Shown one piece after another: positions 27,042 to 36,528 of a stretch of DNA of 62,830 nt; within the stretch, counting starts at the first letter, position 1, and each line of letters starts with the position of its first letter. Under the pieces are notes generated by a model. That model had not been told where the DNA came from, did no database searches, and saw nothing but the letters and a program-made list of their open reading frames with translations. The translations under genes were made by a program, and so were the position numbers. This DNA comes from Saccharofermentans sp. (GTDB lineage: Bacteria > Bacillota > Clostridia > Saccharofermentanales > Saccharofermentanaceae), in contig JAIKYD010000031.1 in assembly GCA_024683485.1 (NCBI GenBank), forward strand, positions 1 through 62,830, given 5' to 3'.

Positions 27042-27884
27042 ATGTCATCAGCATGTGATTCATGTCCATCAAAAGACGGCTGCACATCCCAGGCAACCTG
27101 CCCTTCAGCTATAGGAAAGGATCCTCTTGCCAATGGCTCTTCAATTAAGACTGTTATAGGAGTGGCAAGCGGAAAAGGCGGTGTTGGGAAATCCTTTGTT
27201 ACTTCGGTTCTTGCGGTTCAGCTCGCGAGGAAAGGTTATAAAGTCGGAATATTGGATGCGGATGTAACCGGTCCTTCGATCCCGCAGTCTTTTGGACTGA
27301 GTGATAATCTGAGGGCCAATGATGACCAGCTCATTGAACCTGCCGTAACGGCTTCCGGAATCAAGACTGTAAGTGTAAATCTCGTTCTTGAGGATAAAGA
27401 GGCTCCGGTAATCTGGAGAGGTCCTGTTCTTAATTCCCTTATCAAGCAGTTCTGGGGACAGGTAAATTGGGAAACACTGGATGTTCTTTTGATAGATATG
27501 CCTCCGGGAACAGGTGATGTTCCGCTTACGGTGTTCCAGTCGATCCCGATCGATGGAATCGTTCTTGTTGCAACCAGTCAGGATCTTGTATCGATGATCG
27601 TAAACAAGGCACGCAATATGGCTTCCATGATGAAGGTTCCTGTATTGGGAATGGTCGAAAATATGAGCTTTGTTAAATGTCCTCACTGCGGTGATGAGAT
27701 TAGGCTTTACGGAGACGGTTCATCTATTGAGAGATCAGCGGCCGAGATCGGTTCCAGAGTTACCGATAAGGTTCCTCTTGATCCTGAAGTTACAAAACTA
27801 GTTGATTCAGGCAATGCAGAGAAGGTCAGTGAGGATCTTCTGTCAGGAACGGCCGGCATGGTGATAGAGCTGATAAAAAAGTGA
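27042..27884 (+). CDS. mrp: Mrp/NBP35-type iron-sulfur carrier ATPase
   Basis: This 280-residue P-loop protein holds and transfers Fe-S clusters. It has an N-terminal Cys cluster (ACDSCPSKDGCTSQATC, residues 4-20), the deviant Walker A GVASGKGGVGKS, DADVTGPSIP, DMPPGTGDVPL and the C-terminal cluster-binding CPHC (in FVKCPHCGDE). AAAGGAGG precedes the ATG and a good promoter lies upstream. A lipoprotein gene overlaps the stop by GTGA. Fe-S carriage is established for the family. Confidence 0.93.
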   Translation: MSSACDSCPSKDGCTSQATCPSAIGKDPLANGSSIKTVIGVASGKGGVGKSFVTSVLAVQLARKGYKVGILDADVTGPSIPQSFGLSDNLRANDDQLIEPAVTASGIKTVSVNLVLEDKEAPVIWRGPVLNSLIKQFWGQVNWETLDVLLIDMPPGTGDVPLTVFQSIPIDGIVLVATSQDLVSMIVNKARNMASMMKVPVLGMVENMSFVKCPHCGDEIRLYGDGSSIERSAAEIGSRVTDKVPLDPEVTKLVDSGNAEKVSEDLLSGTAGMVIELIKK

Positions 27885-28408
27885 GACACAGATTTCTGTC
27901 TGCAGTATTATCCGCACTTCTTCTATTTGCATTTCTATGCGGATGTTCAAAGAACGGTGATAATTCCGGCGGTGCGAATGAATATCTCGGTGACTATTCG
28001 TATAGCGCTCCTGCCATATGCATGGTATATGAGCCGGTTGAAGATGAGACAGACGATAATGGAAAGCCTTTCTATGGCATCCAGTACCGTGAGATTACAG
28101 ACCTGAACGGATTTCTGATATCCGGAAATACGCTTCTTTTATACTTTTACAGCTCTATGGATACCAGAGGTGCTGAAATTACCGCTGCCGTGGAAGATCT
28201 TGCCCAGATTTATAACGGCAGATTATCTGTTCTGATGTTGGATGCGGTGGAGTATAAAGACCTTCTTGAAAAGTATGATATCAATGCCGTTCCGGAATTT
28301 GTTCTTGTCAAAGCGGGGCAGTCAGGCAGCGTGTTCGGCAGCGGTTCATATGATTATTGGACCATGAATGATGTGGTATTATGGCTAAAAAGTAATGGAA
28401 TAAACTAA
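27881..28408 (+). CDS. Lipoprotein with a thioredoxin-like fold lacking the redox cysteines
   Basis: This 175-residue protein has a signal peptide ending in the lipobox LCGC (Cys about 22), so it should be lipid-anchored outside the membrane. The body shows a thioredoxin-like pattern: a LLLYFYSSMDTRGAEI strand-turn-helix where redox proteins have WCxxC, and a cis-Pro strand in INAVPEFVLV. No CxxC is present, so it is unlikely to be a disulfide reductase. It starts with GTG, overlapping the mrp stop, and no strong binding site is seen. Its role is unknown. Confidence 0.7.
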   Translation: MRHRFLSAVLSALLLFAFLCGCSKNGDNSGGANEYLGDYSYSAPAICMVYEPVEDETDDNGKPFYGIQYREITDLNGFLISGNTLLLYFYSSMDTRGAEITAAVEDLAQIYNGRLSVLMLDAVEYKDLLEKYDINAVPEFVLVKAGQSGSVFGSGSYDYWTMNDVVLWLKSNGIN

Positions 28409-28420
28409 AGGTGAGAATCT

Positions 28421-28915
28421 ATGGGCAATATCATATCTATCAGTACTATAGGCCAAGATAGTCACAGATTCGGTGATTCCTGTGGTGAAGCAACAATAAA
28501 GCTCGGAGGGATTGATATTCCTTTTGATAAGCCTATTGTTGCGAACAGCGATGGTGATGTGGTTCTCCATGCGATTACAAATGCTGTTTCCGGTTTTACA
28601 GGTGTAAATATCCTGGGCGGAGAGGCTGATAAGATCTGTCTTGAAGATGGAATGAAAGACAGTACGGTATATCTCAGAAAAGCACTTGAATATATGAAAG
28701 ATGGTAATGTCATTCATTGTTCGGTAACGATAGAGTGTCTCAGACCAAAGCTTATGCCACACATTCCAGAGATGAAAAAGTCAATAGGTAATCTCCTTGG
28801 ATTGCCAGTCTCATCTGTCGGGATCACAGCCACTACAGGTGAAGGTCTTACCGGATTCGGCAAAGGCGAAGGAATACAGGTATTTGCAATTCTTACTTTC
28901 GCAAAAGAGATATGA
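28421..28915 (+). CDS. ispF: Divergent IspF (2-C-methyl-D-erythritol 2,4-cyclodiphosphate synthase)
   Basis: This 164-residue protein aligns along the whole IspF fold. The metal ligands are kept: Asp13 and His15 (QDSHRF) and His50 (SDGDVVLH). RPKLMPHIPEM and TATTGEGLTGFGKGEGI are also recognisable. It departs from classical IspF: Asn42 replaces the active-site His before SDGD, the DIGKLFPDTDP loop is replaced by VNILGGEADKICLE, and TTTEKLGFTGRGEG is rearranged. It may be a functional subfamily in the MEP isoprenoid pathway, because ispD is the convergent neighbour three bases away. Confidence 0.82.
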   Translation: MGNIISISTIGQDSHRFGDSCGEATIKLGGIDIPFDKPIVANSDGDVVLHAITNAVSGFTGVNILGGEADKICLEDGMKDSTVYLRKALEYMKDGNVIHCSVTIECLRPKLMPHIPEMKKSIGNLLGLPVSSVGITATTGEGLTGFGKGEGIQVFAILTFAKEI

Positions 28916-28918
28916 TGA

Positions 28919-29668
28919 TCAATCGCTGAATGGTTCGCTCTCGCCACGGGATCTTACTATTTCAGATGCAATGGCGATATCTTCCGGTGTGGTAATCTTC
29001 AGATTTGAATAAAGTCCTTTTGTCAGATAAACATCAAGACCGCAAAGTGATGCAAGTGCAGTATCATCTGTTGCGGTTATACCGTTTGCGGCTGCTTTTG
29101 CATAACATGTTCTGATGTCTTTATACTTGAAACCCTGAGGAGTAAGGATCTCATAGAATCTTGATCTGTCAGGCGTGCGCGTGACTTTGATCCCGCCCGA
29201 AAAAGTGACTTCCGTTTCCTTCAAAGTATTCTTAACCGGAACAGCGGAGGCACATACATCGTAGATCTTCAGTCCGTCTATACAGGCAGTGATCTCTTCG
29301 GCGGTTACAAGACAGCGTGCTCCGTCATGTACTAGAACAAGATCATCATCTCTGGCTTCAGGGATCGCATCAAGACCTAAAGATACGGATTCTGTCCGTG
29401 TGTTTCCTCCCAGCGTAAAAAGAATATCGAGATCCGGGAAATACTCGGAACACATCGCTTTAAGGATATCGATGAGATCAGCAGTAGTAACCAATATGAT
29501 AGTGTAATCAAGACCGTCATAACCGCTGTGGCAGACATCGGCTACAGCCCCGAGTGTTCTTAATATAACAGGACTGCCTTCAATGTTTCTCATCAATTTG
29601 GGGAGACCTTCCCCCATACGTGTTCCGCTCCCGGCGGCAGGTATCAGAAAAAAGCATTTACGTTTCAT
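28919..29668 (-). CDS. ispD: 2-C-methyl-D-erythritol 4-phosphate cytidylyltransferase
   Basis: This 249-residue nucleotidyltransferase opens with PAAGSGTRMGEGLPKL, the CTP-binding loop of IspD, followed by LGGNTRTESVSLGLDAI, VHDGARCLVT and an ending KITTPEDIAIA. It makes CDP-methylerythritol in the MEP pathway. AAGGAGC lies about eight bases before the ATG. It is 20 bases downstream of radA on the same strand and convergent with ispF. A second, more TarI-like paralogue is at 57527. Confidence 0.92.
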   Translation of the reverse strand: MKRKCFFLIPAAGSGTRMGEGLPKLMRNIEGSPVILRTLGAVADVCHSGYDGLDYTIILVTTADLIDILKAMCSEYFPDLDILFTLGGNTRTESVSLGLDAIPEARDDDLVLVHDGARCLVTAEEITACIDGLKIYDVCASAVPVKNTLKETEVTFSGGIKVTRTPDRSRFYEILTPQGFKYKDIRTCYAKAAANGITATDDTALASLCGLDVYLTKGLYSNLKITTPEDIAIASEIVRSRGESEPFSD

Positions 29669-29688
29669 AAGAGCAGCTCCTTACTGTA

Positions 29689-31107
29689 TCAGGAAAAAAG
29701 AATATCAACAGCTTCCTTTAGATTGTCGGCATAAATGAATTCCGGAACGGCATTTCCTCCAAAAGCATCTCCGGATATGTTGGAAAGCTCCTTCTCAAGA
29801 GCAGCCTTTGAACTTCCAGGCAGAACTACAGTGGTTATCCCAAGTCTTGCAGCAGCGATGCATCTCTTAAGGATACGGCTTACTGGTCTGATCTCACCGG
29901 ATAGACCTACTTCTCCGAGAATCAGGGTATCAGCCTTGCAGCTTACTCCTCTGGCTGAGGAAACAGTTGCGATGCACACGGCAAGATCTGTTGCGGGGTC
30001 ACTGATCTTAAGGCCTCCGATGACGTTTACAAAACAATCCTTTGATGTGAGTCCAAGTGACAACAGCTTCTCGCAAACTGCCAGGAGCATAAGGACTCTG
30101 CCTCTCTCCGGACCGGACGTCATCCTTTGTGGATTGGGATAAACGCTCTCGGAACATAAAGCCTGAACTTCAATGGTCAGGGCATCGTTACCTTCAAGTG
30201 TGGAAGTGAGGACAGAACCAGGACTGTTGAGCGGTCTTCCTGCAACTAACAAAGCTTTGGAACTGTCGACCGGAATGAGACCTGTCTCACCCATCTCAAA
30301 GAAGCATATCTCATTGCTCCGTCCGAAGCGGTTCTTGGCGGATCTGATGATCCTGTACCCACCGGTGCTGTCGCCTTCAAAACTGAGAACAGTATCGACC
30401 ATGTGCTCGATGGTTTTAGGGCCGGCGATAGAACCGTCCTTGGCTATGTGACCTACCATGATTACCGTAATATTATTGGTCTTGGCAATCCTGATAAGAC
30501 CTGCCGCAACCTCACGGATCTGGGCAACACCGCCGGGTGTGCCAGCGACCTGTTCGGAATAGAGTGTCTGGATCGAGTCTATAATTGCGAGACATGGCTT
30601 GTGAGTCTTTATCTGTTCTGCTATAGACTCGAATCTTGTCTCGCCGCATATCAAAATATCTCTGCTGATCTTGAGCCTGGATGCGCGCATTCCGATCTGA
30701 GCAGGTGATTCTTCACCGGATATATAAAGCACTTCGCCATCTGCCTGGTAAGAGTCTGCCAATTGCATAAGGATAGTGGATTTGCCGATTCCGGGTTCTC
30801 CGGCAACTAAAGTGACAGAGCCTTCTGTTATCCCGCCGCCGAATAACCGGTCAAGGCTTTCTATTCCGGTCTTGTGTCTTTTATAATTCTCTTTGCCTGC
30901 ATCTTTCAGTCTTACCGTAACGGCAGAGTCAGTCCACGAATACTGGTTTGCCGTAAATGCAGGTGAATCAGTCTTTGCTTTTGCAGTTTCCCTGGACGAA
31001 GGGGCTTCAACAAAAGTGTTAAACATGCCGCAGCCCGGACACTTTCCCATCCAGCCCGAAGTCTCGTATCCACACTCCTTACAGAAAAATACAGTTTTCT
31101 TAGCCAT
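29689..31107 (-). CDS. radA: DNA repair protein RadA
   Basis: This 472-residue RecA-like branch-migration ATPase has all four parts: a C4 zinc finger (CKECGYETSGWMGKCPGC), Walker A GEPGIGKST, the RadA-specific KNRFG (KNRFGRSNEI) and a C-terminal Lon-like domain (from about 330, DLAVCIATVSSARG, ILGEVGLSGEIRPV). RadA promotes D-loop extension in recombination. AGCAGG lies upstream of the ATG. It is followed by ispD; dapL lies upstream beyond a 144-base gap. Confidence 0.95.
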   Translation of the reverse strand: MAKKTVFFCKECGYETSGWMGKCPGCGMFNTFVEAPSSRETAKAKTDSPAFTANQYSWTDSAVTVRLKDAGKENYKRHKTGIESLDRLFGGGITEGSVTLVAGEPGIGKSTILMQLADSYQADGEVLYISGEESPAQIGMRASRLKISRDILICGETRFESIAEQIKTHKPCLAIIDSIQTLYSEQVAGTPGGVAQIREVAAGLIRIAKTNNITVIMVGHIAKDGSIAGPKTIEHMVDTVLSFEGDSTGGYRIIRSAKNRFGRSNEICFFEMGETGLIPVDSSKALLVAGRPLNSPGSVLTSTLEGNDALTIEVQALCSESVYPNPQRMTSGPERGRVLMLLAVCEKLLSLGLTSKDCFVNVIGGLKISDPATDLAVCIATVSSARGVSCKADTLILGEVGLSGEIRPVSRILKRCIAAARLGITTVVLPGSSKAALEKELSNISGDAFGGNAVPEFIYADNLKEAVDILFS

Positions 31108-31251
31108 AGTATTACCTGCTGTGTTTATTTCTTAGAATAATAACACAGGCGCGGAAACTATGGCTGCCATTAATGGGACAAAACCGTGTCACAGAAGATC
31201 ACAGAAGATGTCAGTTTGGCAGTTTTGAGTTTTCAGATCTTGTATTCCGGA

Positions 31252-32436
31252 TCAGAGTGTCCTGAAGAGATCACAAGCTTTCTTAGTATTCTCATATGAC
31301 CCGAAAGCTGTGAGACGGAAAAATCCGCGGCCATTCTCTCCGAATCCTTCACCAGGAGTTCCAACGATACCGAATCTTGTCAGGATAGAGTCAAAGAATT
31401 CCCATCCTCCCATGTCACCGGGACACTTGAGCCAGATGTAGGGAGAATTTACTCCGCCGGTGAAATAGATTCCTCTATCTTTGAAAACATTTGCGAGCAT
31501 TGTGGCATTGCGCTTGTAATATGCGATGTTCGCAAGACAGTCTTCGAATCCCTTGCCTGAGAGCGAGGCTGCTGCGCCTTTCTGTGTGATATAGGAGACT
31601 CCGTTGAATTTTGTTGCCTGCCGTCTGGCCCAGAATTTTGAAAGTTTTATTCCGCCTGCCTCCAATGTGTCCGGTACTACCGTCCAGCCGCATCTTAAGC
31701 CTGTGAAGCCGGCAAATTTAGAGAATGATGATATCTCGACAGCACATGATTCCGCTCCGGGGATCTCATATATCGTGTGGGGCTTGTCTTCAGATATGAA
31801 TGCTTCATATGCCGCATCGAAAATGATGAGTGATCCGGTCCTGAGTGCAAAGTTTACCCAGGCTGTAAGTCCTTCATAACTGTAGACTGCACCGGTCGGA
31901 TTGTTTGGTGAACAGATATAGATTACAGACGGTTCGATATCAGTATCTGCAGGCGGTTCCGGAAGGAAGTCATTATCCTTTGTTCCATTGACAAAAGAGA
32001 TCTTCCTGCCATTCATTAAATTTGAATCGACATAAACAGGGTAAACGGGATCCGGAATGATGACCGGATTGTCACCAAGTATATCAGGAAGGTTACCGAG
32101 ATCGCTCTTGGCACCGTCAGAAACGTATATGCTTTCCGGAGTCACAGAATCTGCTCCGATAGCTTTGTAGTGACCAGATATTGCGCTTCTTAAGAATTCA
32201 TAACCATATTCGGGCGGATAACCGTGGAAGGAATCTTTTGATGCCATTTCTTTAACTGCTTCCTCCATAGCGGAAGTGATCGAAGCAGGAATTGGCAGGG
32301 TGACATCACCTATTCCCATTCTGATGATCTCTCTGCCGGGGTTTTCCTCCTGAAACCTCTTAACCCGCTTTGCTATATCCGAGAAAAGATAAGTTTCTTT
32401 AACATCCAGAAAGTGTTCATTCAATTTGATGTCCAT
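31252..32436 (-). CDS. dapL: LL-diaminopimelate aminotransferase
   Basis: This 394-residue class I/II PLP aminotransferase converts tetrahydrodipicolinate directly to LL-DAP. Family markers are the opening ETYLFSDIAKRVKRF, MGIGDVTLPIP, the DapL-type SDGAKSDLGN, CSPNNPTGAVY, and the PLP lysine in SSFSKFAGFTGLRCGW. The ATG at 32436 lies nine bases after AGAGG; a TTG nine bases earlier is a possible but weaker start. Its product is the substrate of the DapF domain fused to CarB. Confidence 0.93.
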   Translation of the reverse strand: MDIKLNEHFLDVKETYLFSDIAKRVKRFQEENPGREIIRMGIGDVTLPIPASITSAMEEAVKEMASKDSFHGYPPEYGYEFLRSAISGHYKAIGADSVTPESIYVSDGAKSDLGNLPDILGDNPVIIPDPVYPVYVDSNLMNGRKISFVNGTKDNDFLPEPPADTDIEPSVIYICSPNNPTGAVYSYEGLTAWVNFALRTGSLIIFDAAYEAFISEDKPHTIYEIPGAESCAVEISSFSKFAGFTGLRCGWTVVPDTLEAGGIKLSKFWARRQATKFNGVSYITQKGAAASLSGKGFEDCLANIAYYKRNATMLANVFKDRGIYFTGGVNSPYIWLKCPGDMGGWEFFDSILTRFGIVGTPGEGFGENGRGFFRLTAFGSYENTKKACDLFRTL

Positions 32437-32466
32437 AGTTTTCAACCTCTAAATTAATATGGAAAC

Positions 32467-32475
32467 ATTCTATCA
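32467..32475 (-). promoter_or_regulatory. Extended -10 promoter of dapL
   Basis: On the minus strand the sequence reads TGATAGAAT (TGn plus TAGAAT), 31 bases before the dapL ATG. The same GTGATAGAATG string precedes the DUF1015 gene at 49711-49719. No clear -35 is visible. Confidence 0.5.
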
Positions 32476-32559
32476 CGCGTTAAGAAATGCGCTTTAAAAA
32501 TGTTATCGTACACATGCACAAAAGATTGTCTGATAATGTGCCACTGATGTTAAAAGTTT

Positions 32560-32586
32560 TTGATGAATTGATTGAGAGTGTATAAT
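32560..32586 (+). promoter_or_regulatory. Probable promoter of the acyl-CoA-ligase-like gene
   Basis: TATAAT at 32581-32586 is perfect; TTGATG (32560-32565) lies 15 bases upstream, or TTTTGA (32558-32563) 17 bases upstream. The TTG start codon is at 32642. Confidence 0.55.
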
Positions 32587-32641
32587 GAATCCGATAAACA
32601 ATTTGTCTGCGTATTGCTTGGAATGATCACGGAGAAAAAAC

Positions 32642-34423
32642 TTGGAAAGTCTTTGGAGCGTTTTTTATCCTGCTAAATATCAGAATCCGGAGACGGACAC
32701 TTCAGATACCCTTTATATGCGTATCAGAAGAGTCTGTTCGAAATATCCTGCAAGGGTTGCCCTCGAATACGGGTACAGGAAATTCACTTATGCTTCTTTC
32801 CTGGAAAGGATAGACGAGACTGCTCTTGCCTGGAAGAGACTGGGAGTTCAAAAAGACGATAAAGTATTATTCCTGATGGGGCATAACCCACTGAATATCA
32901 TAAGTGTCTATGCATTGGATAAGATTGGTGCACAGGCGGCTTTGGCAGTGCCAAATCTTGCAACAGAACACTTCGAAGAATTTGCAAATCATTTAGGTGC
33001 TAAATTCTGCCTGATGAGCTGCAACCAGTATCTGAACTATTCTTCTGTGCTGCTCAATACAAATATCAGGACTGTTGTAATCGGCAAATATAATTACATG
33101 CTGTCGGGAAGAGACAGCATTGCATTCCGGTTTTATCCTTTATCCGGATACGATACACCCAGTCCTAAGCATATTCCGGAAGGAATCAGACTTCTAAAAT
33201 GGGAAGATGTTCTTGAACTTCCGAAGACAGGGAATGAATCAGACAATGAGGATTTCGACAGAGATAACAACAGACCTGCGCTTTATCTTTTTCCGAGCGT
33301 TGCTGAAGAAGGTATCATTGCAGCGGTGTTCAATGCAAAAAGCATAAACCTTTCTGCAAATCTTACAGAGATGGTGTTTAGGGCAAACGAGGATCTTACG
33401 GGTATGCCGGCCAGAATGCTTTGTCTTAATGAAAGCTGCTTTGCACTTGGTTTTGTCGCCGGGATACATAATGTGCTTTCAAGCGGACAGACGGTGTTAT
33501 TATTCACATGGTATGACAATGATAAACTCTTTTTCGCAATAAAGCGGTATAAACCCGATGTGCTTATCGGATATAACAGCACAGTGGCTGCAATAAATAA
33601 AGCGGGAAGAAGATCTGGAATATTGAGATCAGTTGACCGGATCATCGTCGGAGGGGGACTTCTTACCAGCAGTCAAAAGGCGACATTGTTTGAGATTGCT
33701 CAAGGTTCAGGAAGAAAACTGTCGGTATGCTCAATTACGGGATGCGATGAACTGCTGGCGTATGCATACGGCCCATCGGATCTTCAAAGCGACAGACTTC
33801 TTGGTTTTCCGGTTCCGGGAGTGATCATGAGGGTGGCAGACAGCATAACGGGACTTGATGTTCCAGATGGTGCGGAAGGAGAGATAGCTGTATGTTCACC
33901 GGTATCTTCCAGCACAGGTGAAGGAGAAAGCCGGATAGGGAAGAAGAATTACAGGAAACTCCCTGATGGAAGGATCTGGTACTTTACCGGAAAGATCGGC
34001 AAGCAGGACGGCAATAAAATGTTTTATCTTGTAGGAAGCAGATCAAGAGAAGCAAGGATCAACAGTTATCCGGTATATCCCGATAAAGTTGACGAAGCCG
34101 TTCAGATGACGGAGGGTGTTGTCGAGTCATGCTCCGTGATCATCGAAAAGCAGGAAGGACCGGTCCTTATATCAGCCGTGGTTCCCAATGAAGAATATTT
34201 CTATGATAATTCCATGATGGAGGACCTGAGGGACAGGATCAAGTCTGAATGCGGGATGACACTGCATGAGGCAATGCGCCCTTCTGAAGTTGTTTTTCTC
34301 GTGGCTCTGCCGCGTGATTCGAGAGGTGTCATTGATTATGATGCGGTAAAAGAGAAGGTAGAATTATTGCAGGACGATGATACGGCAGACGATACTTTAA
34401 TAGATTCTTCTGCAATGGAATAG
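32642..34423 (+). CDS. Degenerate acyl-CoA synthetase-like (ANL superfamily) protein
   Basis: This 593-residue protein follows the ANL adenylating fold end to end. It has an N-terminal YASFLERIDETALAWKRLGV and KVLFLMGHNPLNII pattern, a C-terminal GKIGKQDGNKMFYLVG, and YPVYPDKVDEAV. The key signatures are lost. The Thr/Ser/Gly-rich phosphate loop (YTSGTTGxPK) is replaced by LFPSVAEEGII near 215-225. The TGD aspartate is Lys in TGKIG, and the GRxK hinge reads GSRSRE. It starts at TTG, seven bases after GGAG. It may be a pseudoenzyme or have an altered chemistry. It is transcribed alone from its own promoter. Confidence 0.7.
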   Translation: MESLWSVFYPAKYQNPETDTSDTLYMRIRRVCSKYPARVALEYGYRKFTYASFLERIDETALAWKRLGVQKDDKVLFLMGHNPLNIISVYALDKIGAQAALAVPNLATEHFEEFANHLGAKFCLMSCNQYLNYSSVLLNTNIRTVVIGKYNYMLSGRDSIAFRFYPLSGYDTPSPKHIPEGIRLLKWEDVLELPKTGNESDNEDFDRDNNRPALYLFPSVAEEGIIAAVFNAKSINLSANLTEMVFRANEDLTGMPARMLCLNESCFALGFVAGIHNVLSSGQTVLLFTWYDNDKLFFAIKRYKPDVLIGYNSTVAAINKAGRRSGILRSVDRIIVGGGLLTSSQKATLFEIAQGSGRKLSVCSITGCDELLAYAYGPSDLQSDRLLGFPVPGVIMRVADSITGLDVPDGAEGEIAVCSPVSSSTGEGESRIGKKNYRKLPDGRIWYFTGKIGKQDGNKMFYLVGSRSREARINSYPVYPDKVDEAVQMTEGVVESCSVIIEKQEGPVLISAVVPNEEYFYDNSMMEDLRDRIKSECGMTLHEAMRPSEVVFLVALPRDSRGVIDYDAVKEKVELLQDDDTADDTLIDSSAME

Positions 34424-34516
34424 GCATTTTTGATGCATTAGTGGTATTATTCATGTGCATCTTTCAGGGAATAAGGAAGAGATGCTTATGGATAAGGCAT
34501 AGGAGTAAATATTTGT

Positions 34517-36502
34517 ATGAAAAAGCTTTCACTTAAGGTGTCAGCGATTGTTTGTTGTCTGGCATTGATCATATCTCTGGTGGGCTGTACCGCGACAGAA
34601 CCTTCGGGCAGTCATTCCGGAGGAAGACGGTCCGGAGGAAGCAGTAAGCCGGAAGGCGGACGTGCATCGGATCCGACATATGCAACGGATCCTTCATCTG
34701 ATCCGACGGTTAAGCCCACTGCCGCTCCGGGCGGTTACGGCAATTATATCCCCACATCCGATTCGCTTACATATCCTGATCATGTTGCATCGTTTGAAGA
34801 GATACATCCCTCACATGACCCGGGCGTTTTATCCGGCAATCAGGCCGTATCGCTTTTGTCTGAAGTTGAGTACGACATTTTGCACCATCAGATAAATAGT
34901 TATGCTGATGTTGAGATCTGTTTTGAGAAGCCGGAAGATTTCGGATTTGACATAAAAGACGTGACGTGGGGAGATGCAATTTCCATAGATGAATTTGATG
35001 ATGAAAAGGCTTTTTACCAGGAACAGATCGACAAGCTTCTTAAGATAGATTACAACACGCTCAGCTGGGACGACAAACTCTGTTATGAGAAGATCCTCTA
35101 TGATTGTGAGGAGAATGTCTATGCATATTCATACACTGCGTTTAATTATTATTCGATGGTGTTTAATTTTCTGACCGGTCCGCAGTCGGAGATACTTTTT
35201 GTTATGGATGTTTATACTTTCGAGAGTTTAAAAGATGCCGAGAATTATATCTTGCTCGTTAAGGATATAGACAGGTTCTTTGATCTGTTGTGTGAATATG
35301 AGGAAACAAGAGCATCTTTGGGCTTTGCTTCATCTGACAACAGTTATGAGGAAGCGGCCGTATCATTTGATAATCTTGTATCACAGAAGGATGATTGCTT
35401 CCTCTATGAGTCTTTCGAGGAGCGGCTGGATAATATCAAGGGATTGTCAGATTCAGACAGGAGCAGGCTTATTTCTGAACATGAGAAGGCGATGAAGGAG
35501 ATAGTGTTCCCTGAATTTGAGGAGTGTGCCCGCCGTATGAGAGCTCTGAAGGGTTCGGGAGGTACTGATGCCGGTCTTTGTGAATACAGGGGTGGTGATG
35601 CATACTATGCGGCTATGACCAGAGGGGTTACGAATAAAAATGCCAGTGTGGATGAGAGTATAAGAGCCCTGGATGCGGAGATTGATTCTGTTTATGCTGA
35701 TTTTACAGGGATAATGTCCTCAGGATTTGGATGGTATTCCGAATATATGAAGCACTCATACTCAAAAGGCGGAATACAGGATAATCTCGATTATCTTTAT
35801 GATGCGGTTGTAAATGATTTCCCGGCTATTCCTGCACATGAGTATTATTTGATGGATGTGCCTGAAGTGTTCGAAGAGAATTTCTCACCTGCGGCGTATC
35901 TCGGATACCACCTTGATAACTACAACGCCAATGTCATAATCGTGAATAATAAAAATGTGGACGGTGACTTCGGAATTACAGTTGCTCACGAGGGATATCC
36001 CGGACATATGTTCCAATCGCTATACACTAGGTCACATACTTCCCATCCATATATGTATCTGATCTCATCGATCGGTTATAACGAAGGCTGGGCAACCTAC
36101 GTTGAGAATTACTCAATGAAGTATTTTTCAGACGACGGCACAAAGTCAGATGGAATGAAACTGGTGGAGTATGAGTCTGTGCTTGGACTTCTTGCCAGTA
36201 CAAGAGCTGATTACGGTATTCATGTTGAGAACTGGTCTCTGGATGACTGTGTGGATTACTTTAACAAATTCGGATTTCAAGCAACAAACGATACCTTTAG
36301 CAAGTATTACACTTTGCTGATTACTGATCCGGGATACTATGCGAAATACGGTATGGGTTATCTTTGGACACTTAAGACGATCGATGATATGCATGCAAAA
36401 TATCCTAATGCCACAGACCGCGAGATCCACACTGCATATCTTGATTCGCTTACAGGAACTTTTGACATGATAAATAAGCATATGGATGAATTGTTAAATT
36501 GA
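34517..36502 (+). CDS. DUF885-family lipoprotein, putative metallopeptidase
   Basis: This 661-residue protein has a signal peptide ending in LVGC (Cys about 28) and a Gly/Ser/Pro-rich tether of some 50 residues, so it is likely an extracellular lipoprotein. The rest matches DUF885, with the zinc-type motif HEGYPGH (His491-His497) and the downstream NEGWATYVENYS helix that supplies the third ligand and acid. AGGAG lies 11 bases before the ATG. A terminator follows. Peptidase activity is inferred from the motif. Confidence 0.85.
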   Translation: MKKLSLKVSAIVCCLALIISLVGCTATEPSGSHSGGRRSGGSSKPEGGRASDPTYATDPSSDPTVKPTAAPGGYGNYIPTSDSLTYPDHVASFEEIHPSHDPGVLSGNQAVSLLSEVEYDILHHQINSYADVEICFEKPEDFGFDIKDVTWGDAISIDEFDDEKAFYQEQIDKLLKIDYNTLSWDDKLCYEKILYDCEENVYAYSYTAFNYYSMVFNFLTGPQSEILFVMDVYTFESLKDAENYILLVKDIDRFFDLLCEYEETRASLGFASSDNSYEEAAVSFDNLVSQKDDCFLYESFEERLDNIKGLSDSDRSRLISEHEKAMKEIVFPEFEECARRMRALKGSGGTDAGLCEYRGGDAYYAAMTRGVTNKNASVDESIRALDAEIDSVYADFTGIMSSGFGWYSEYMKHSYSKGGIQDNLDYLYDAVVNDFPAIPAHEYYLMDVPEVFEENFSPAAYLGYHLDNYNANVIIVNNKNVDGDFGITVAHEGYPGHMFQSLYTRSHTSHPYMYLISSIGYNEGWATYVENYSMKYFSDDGTKSDGMKLVEYESVLGLLASTRADYGIHVENWSLDDCVDYFNKFGFQATNDTFSKYYTLLITDPGYYAKYGMGYLWTLKTIDDMHAKYPNATDREIHTAYLDSLTGTFDMINKHMDELLN

Positions 36503-36528
36503 TCCCTTGCCACAAAATTACACCAATT

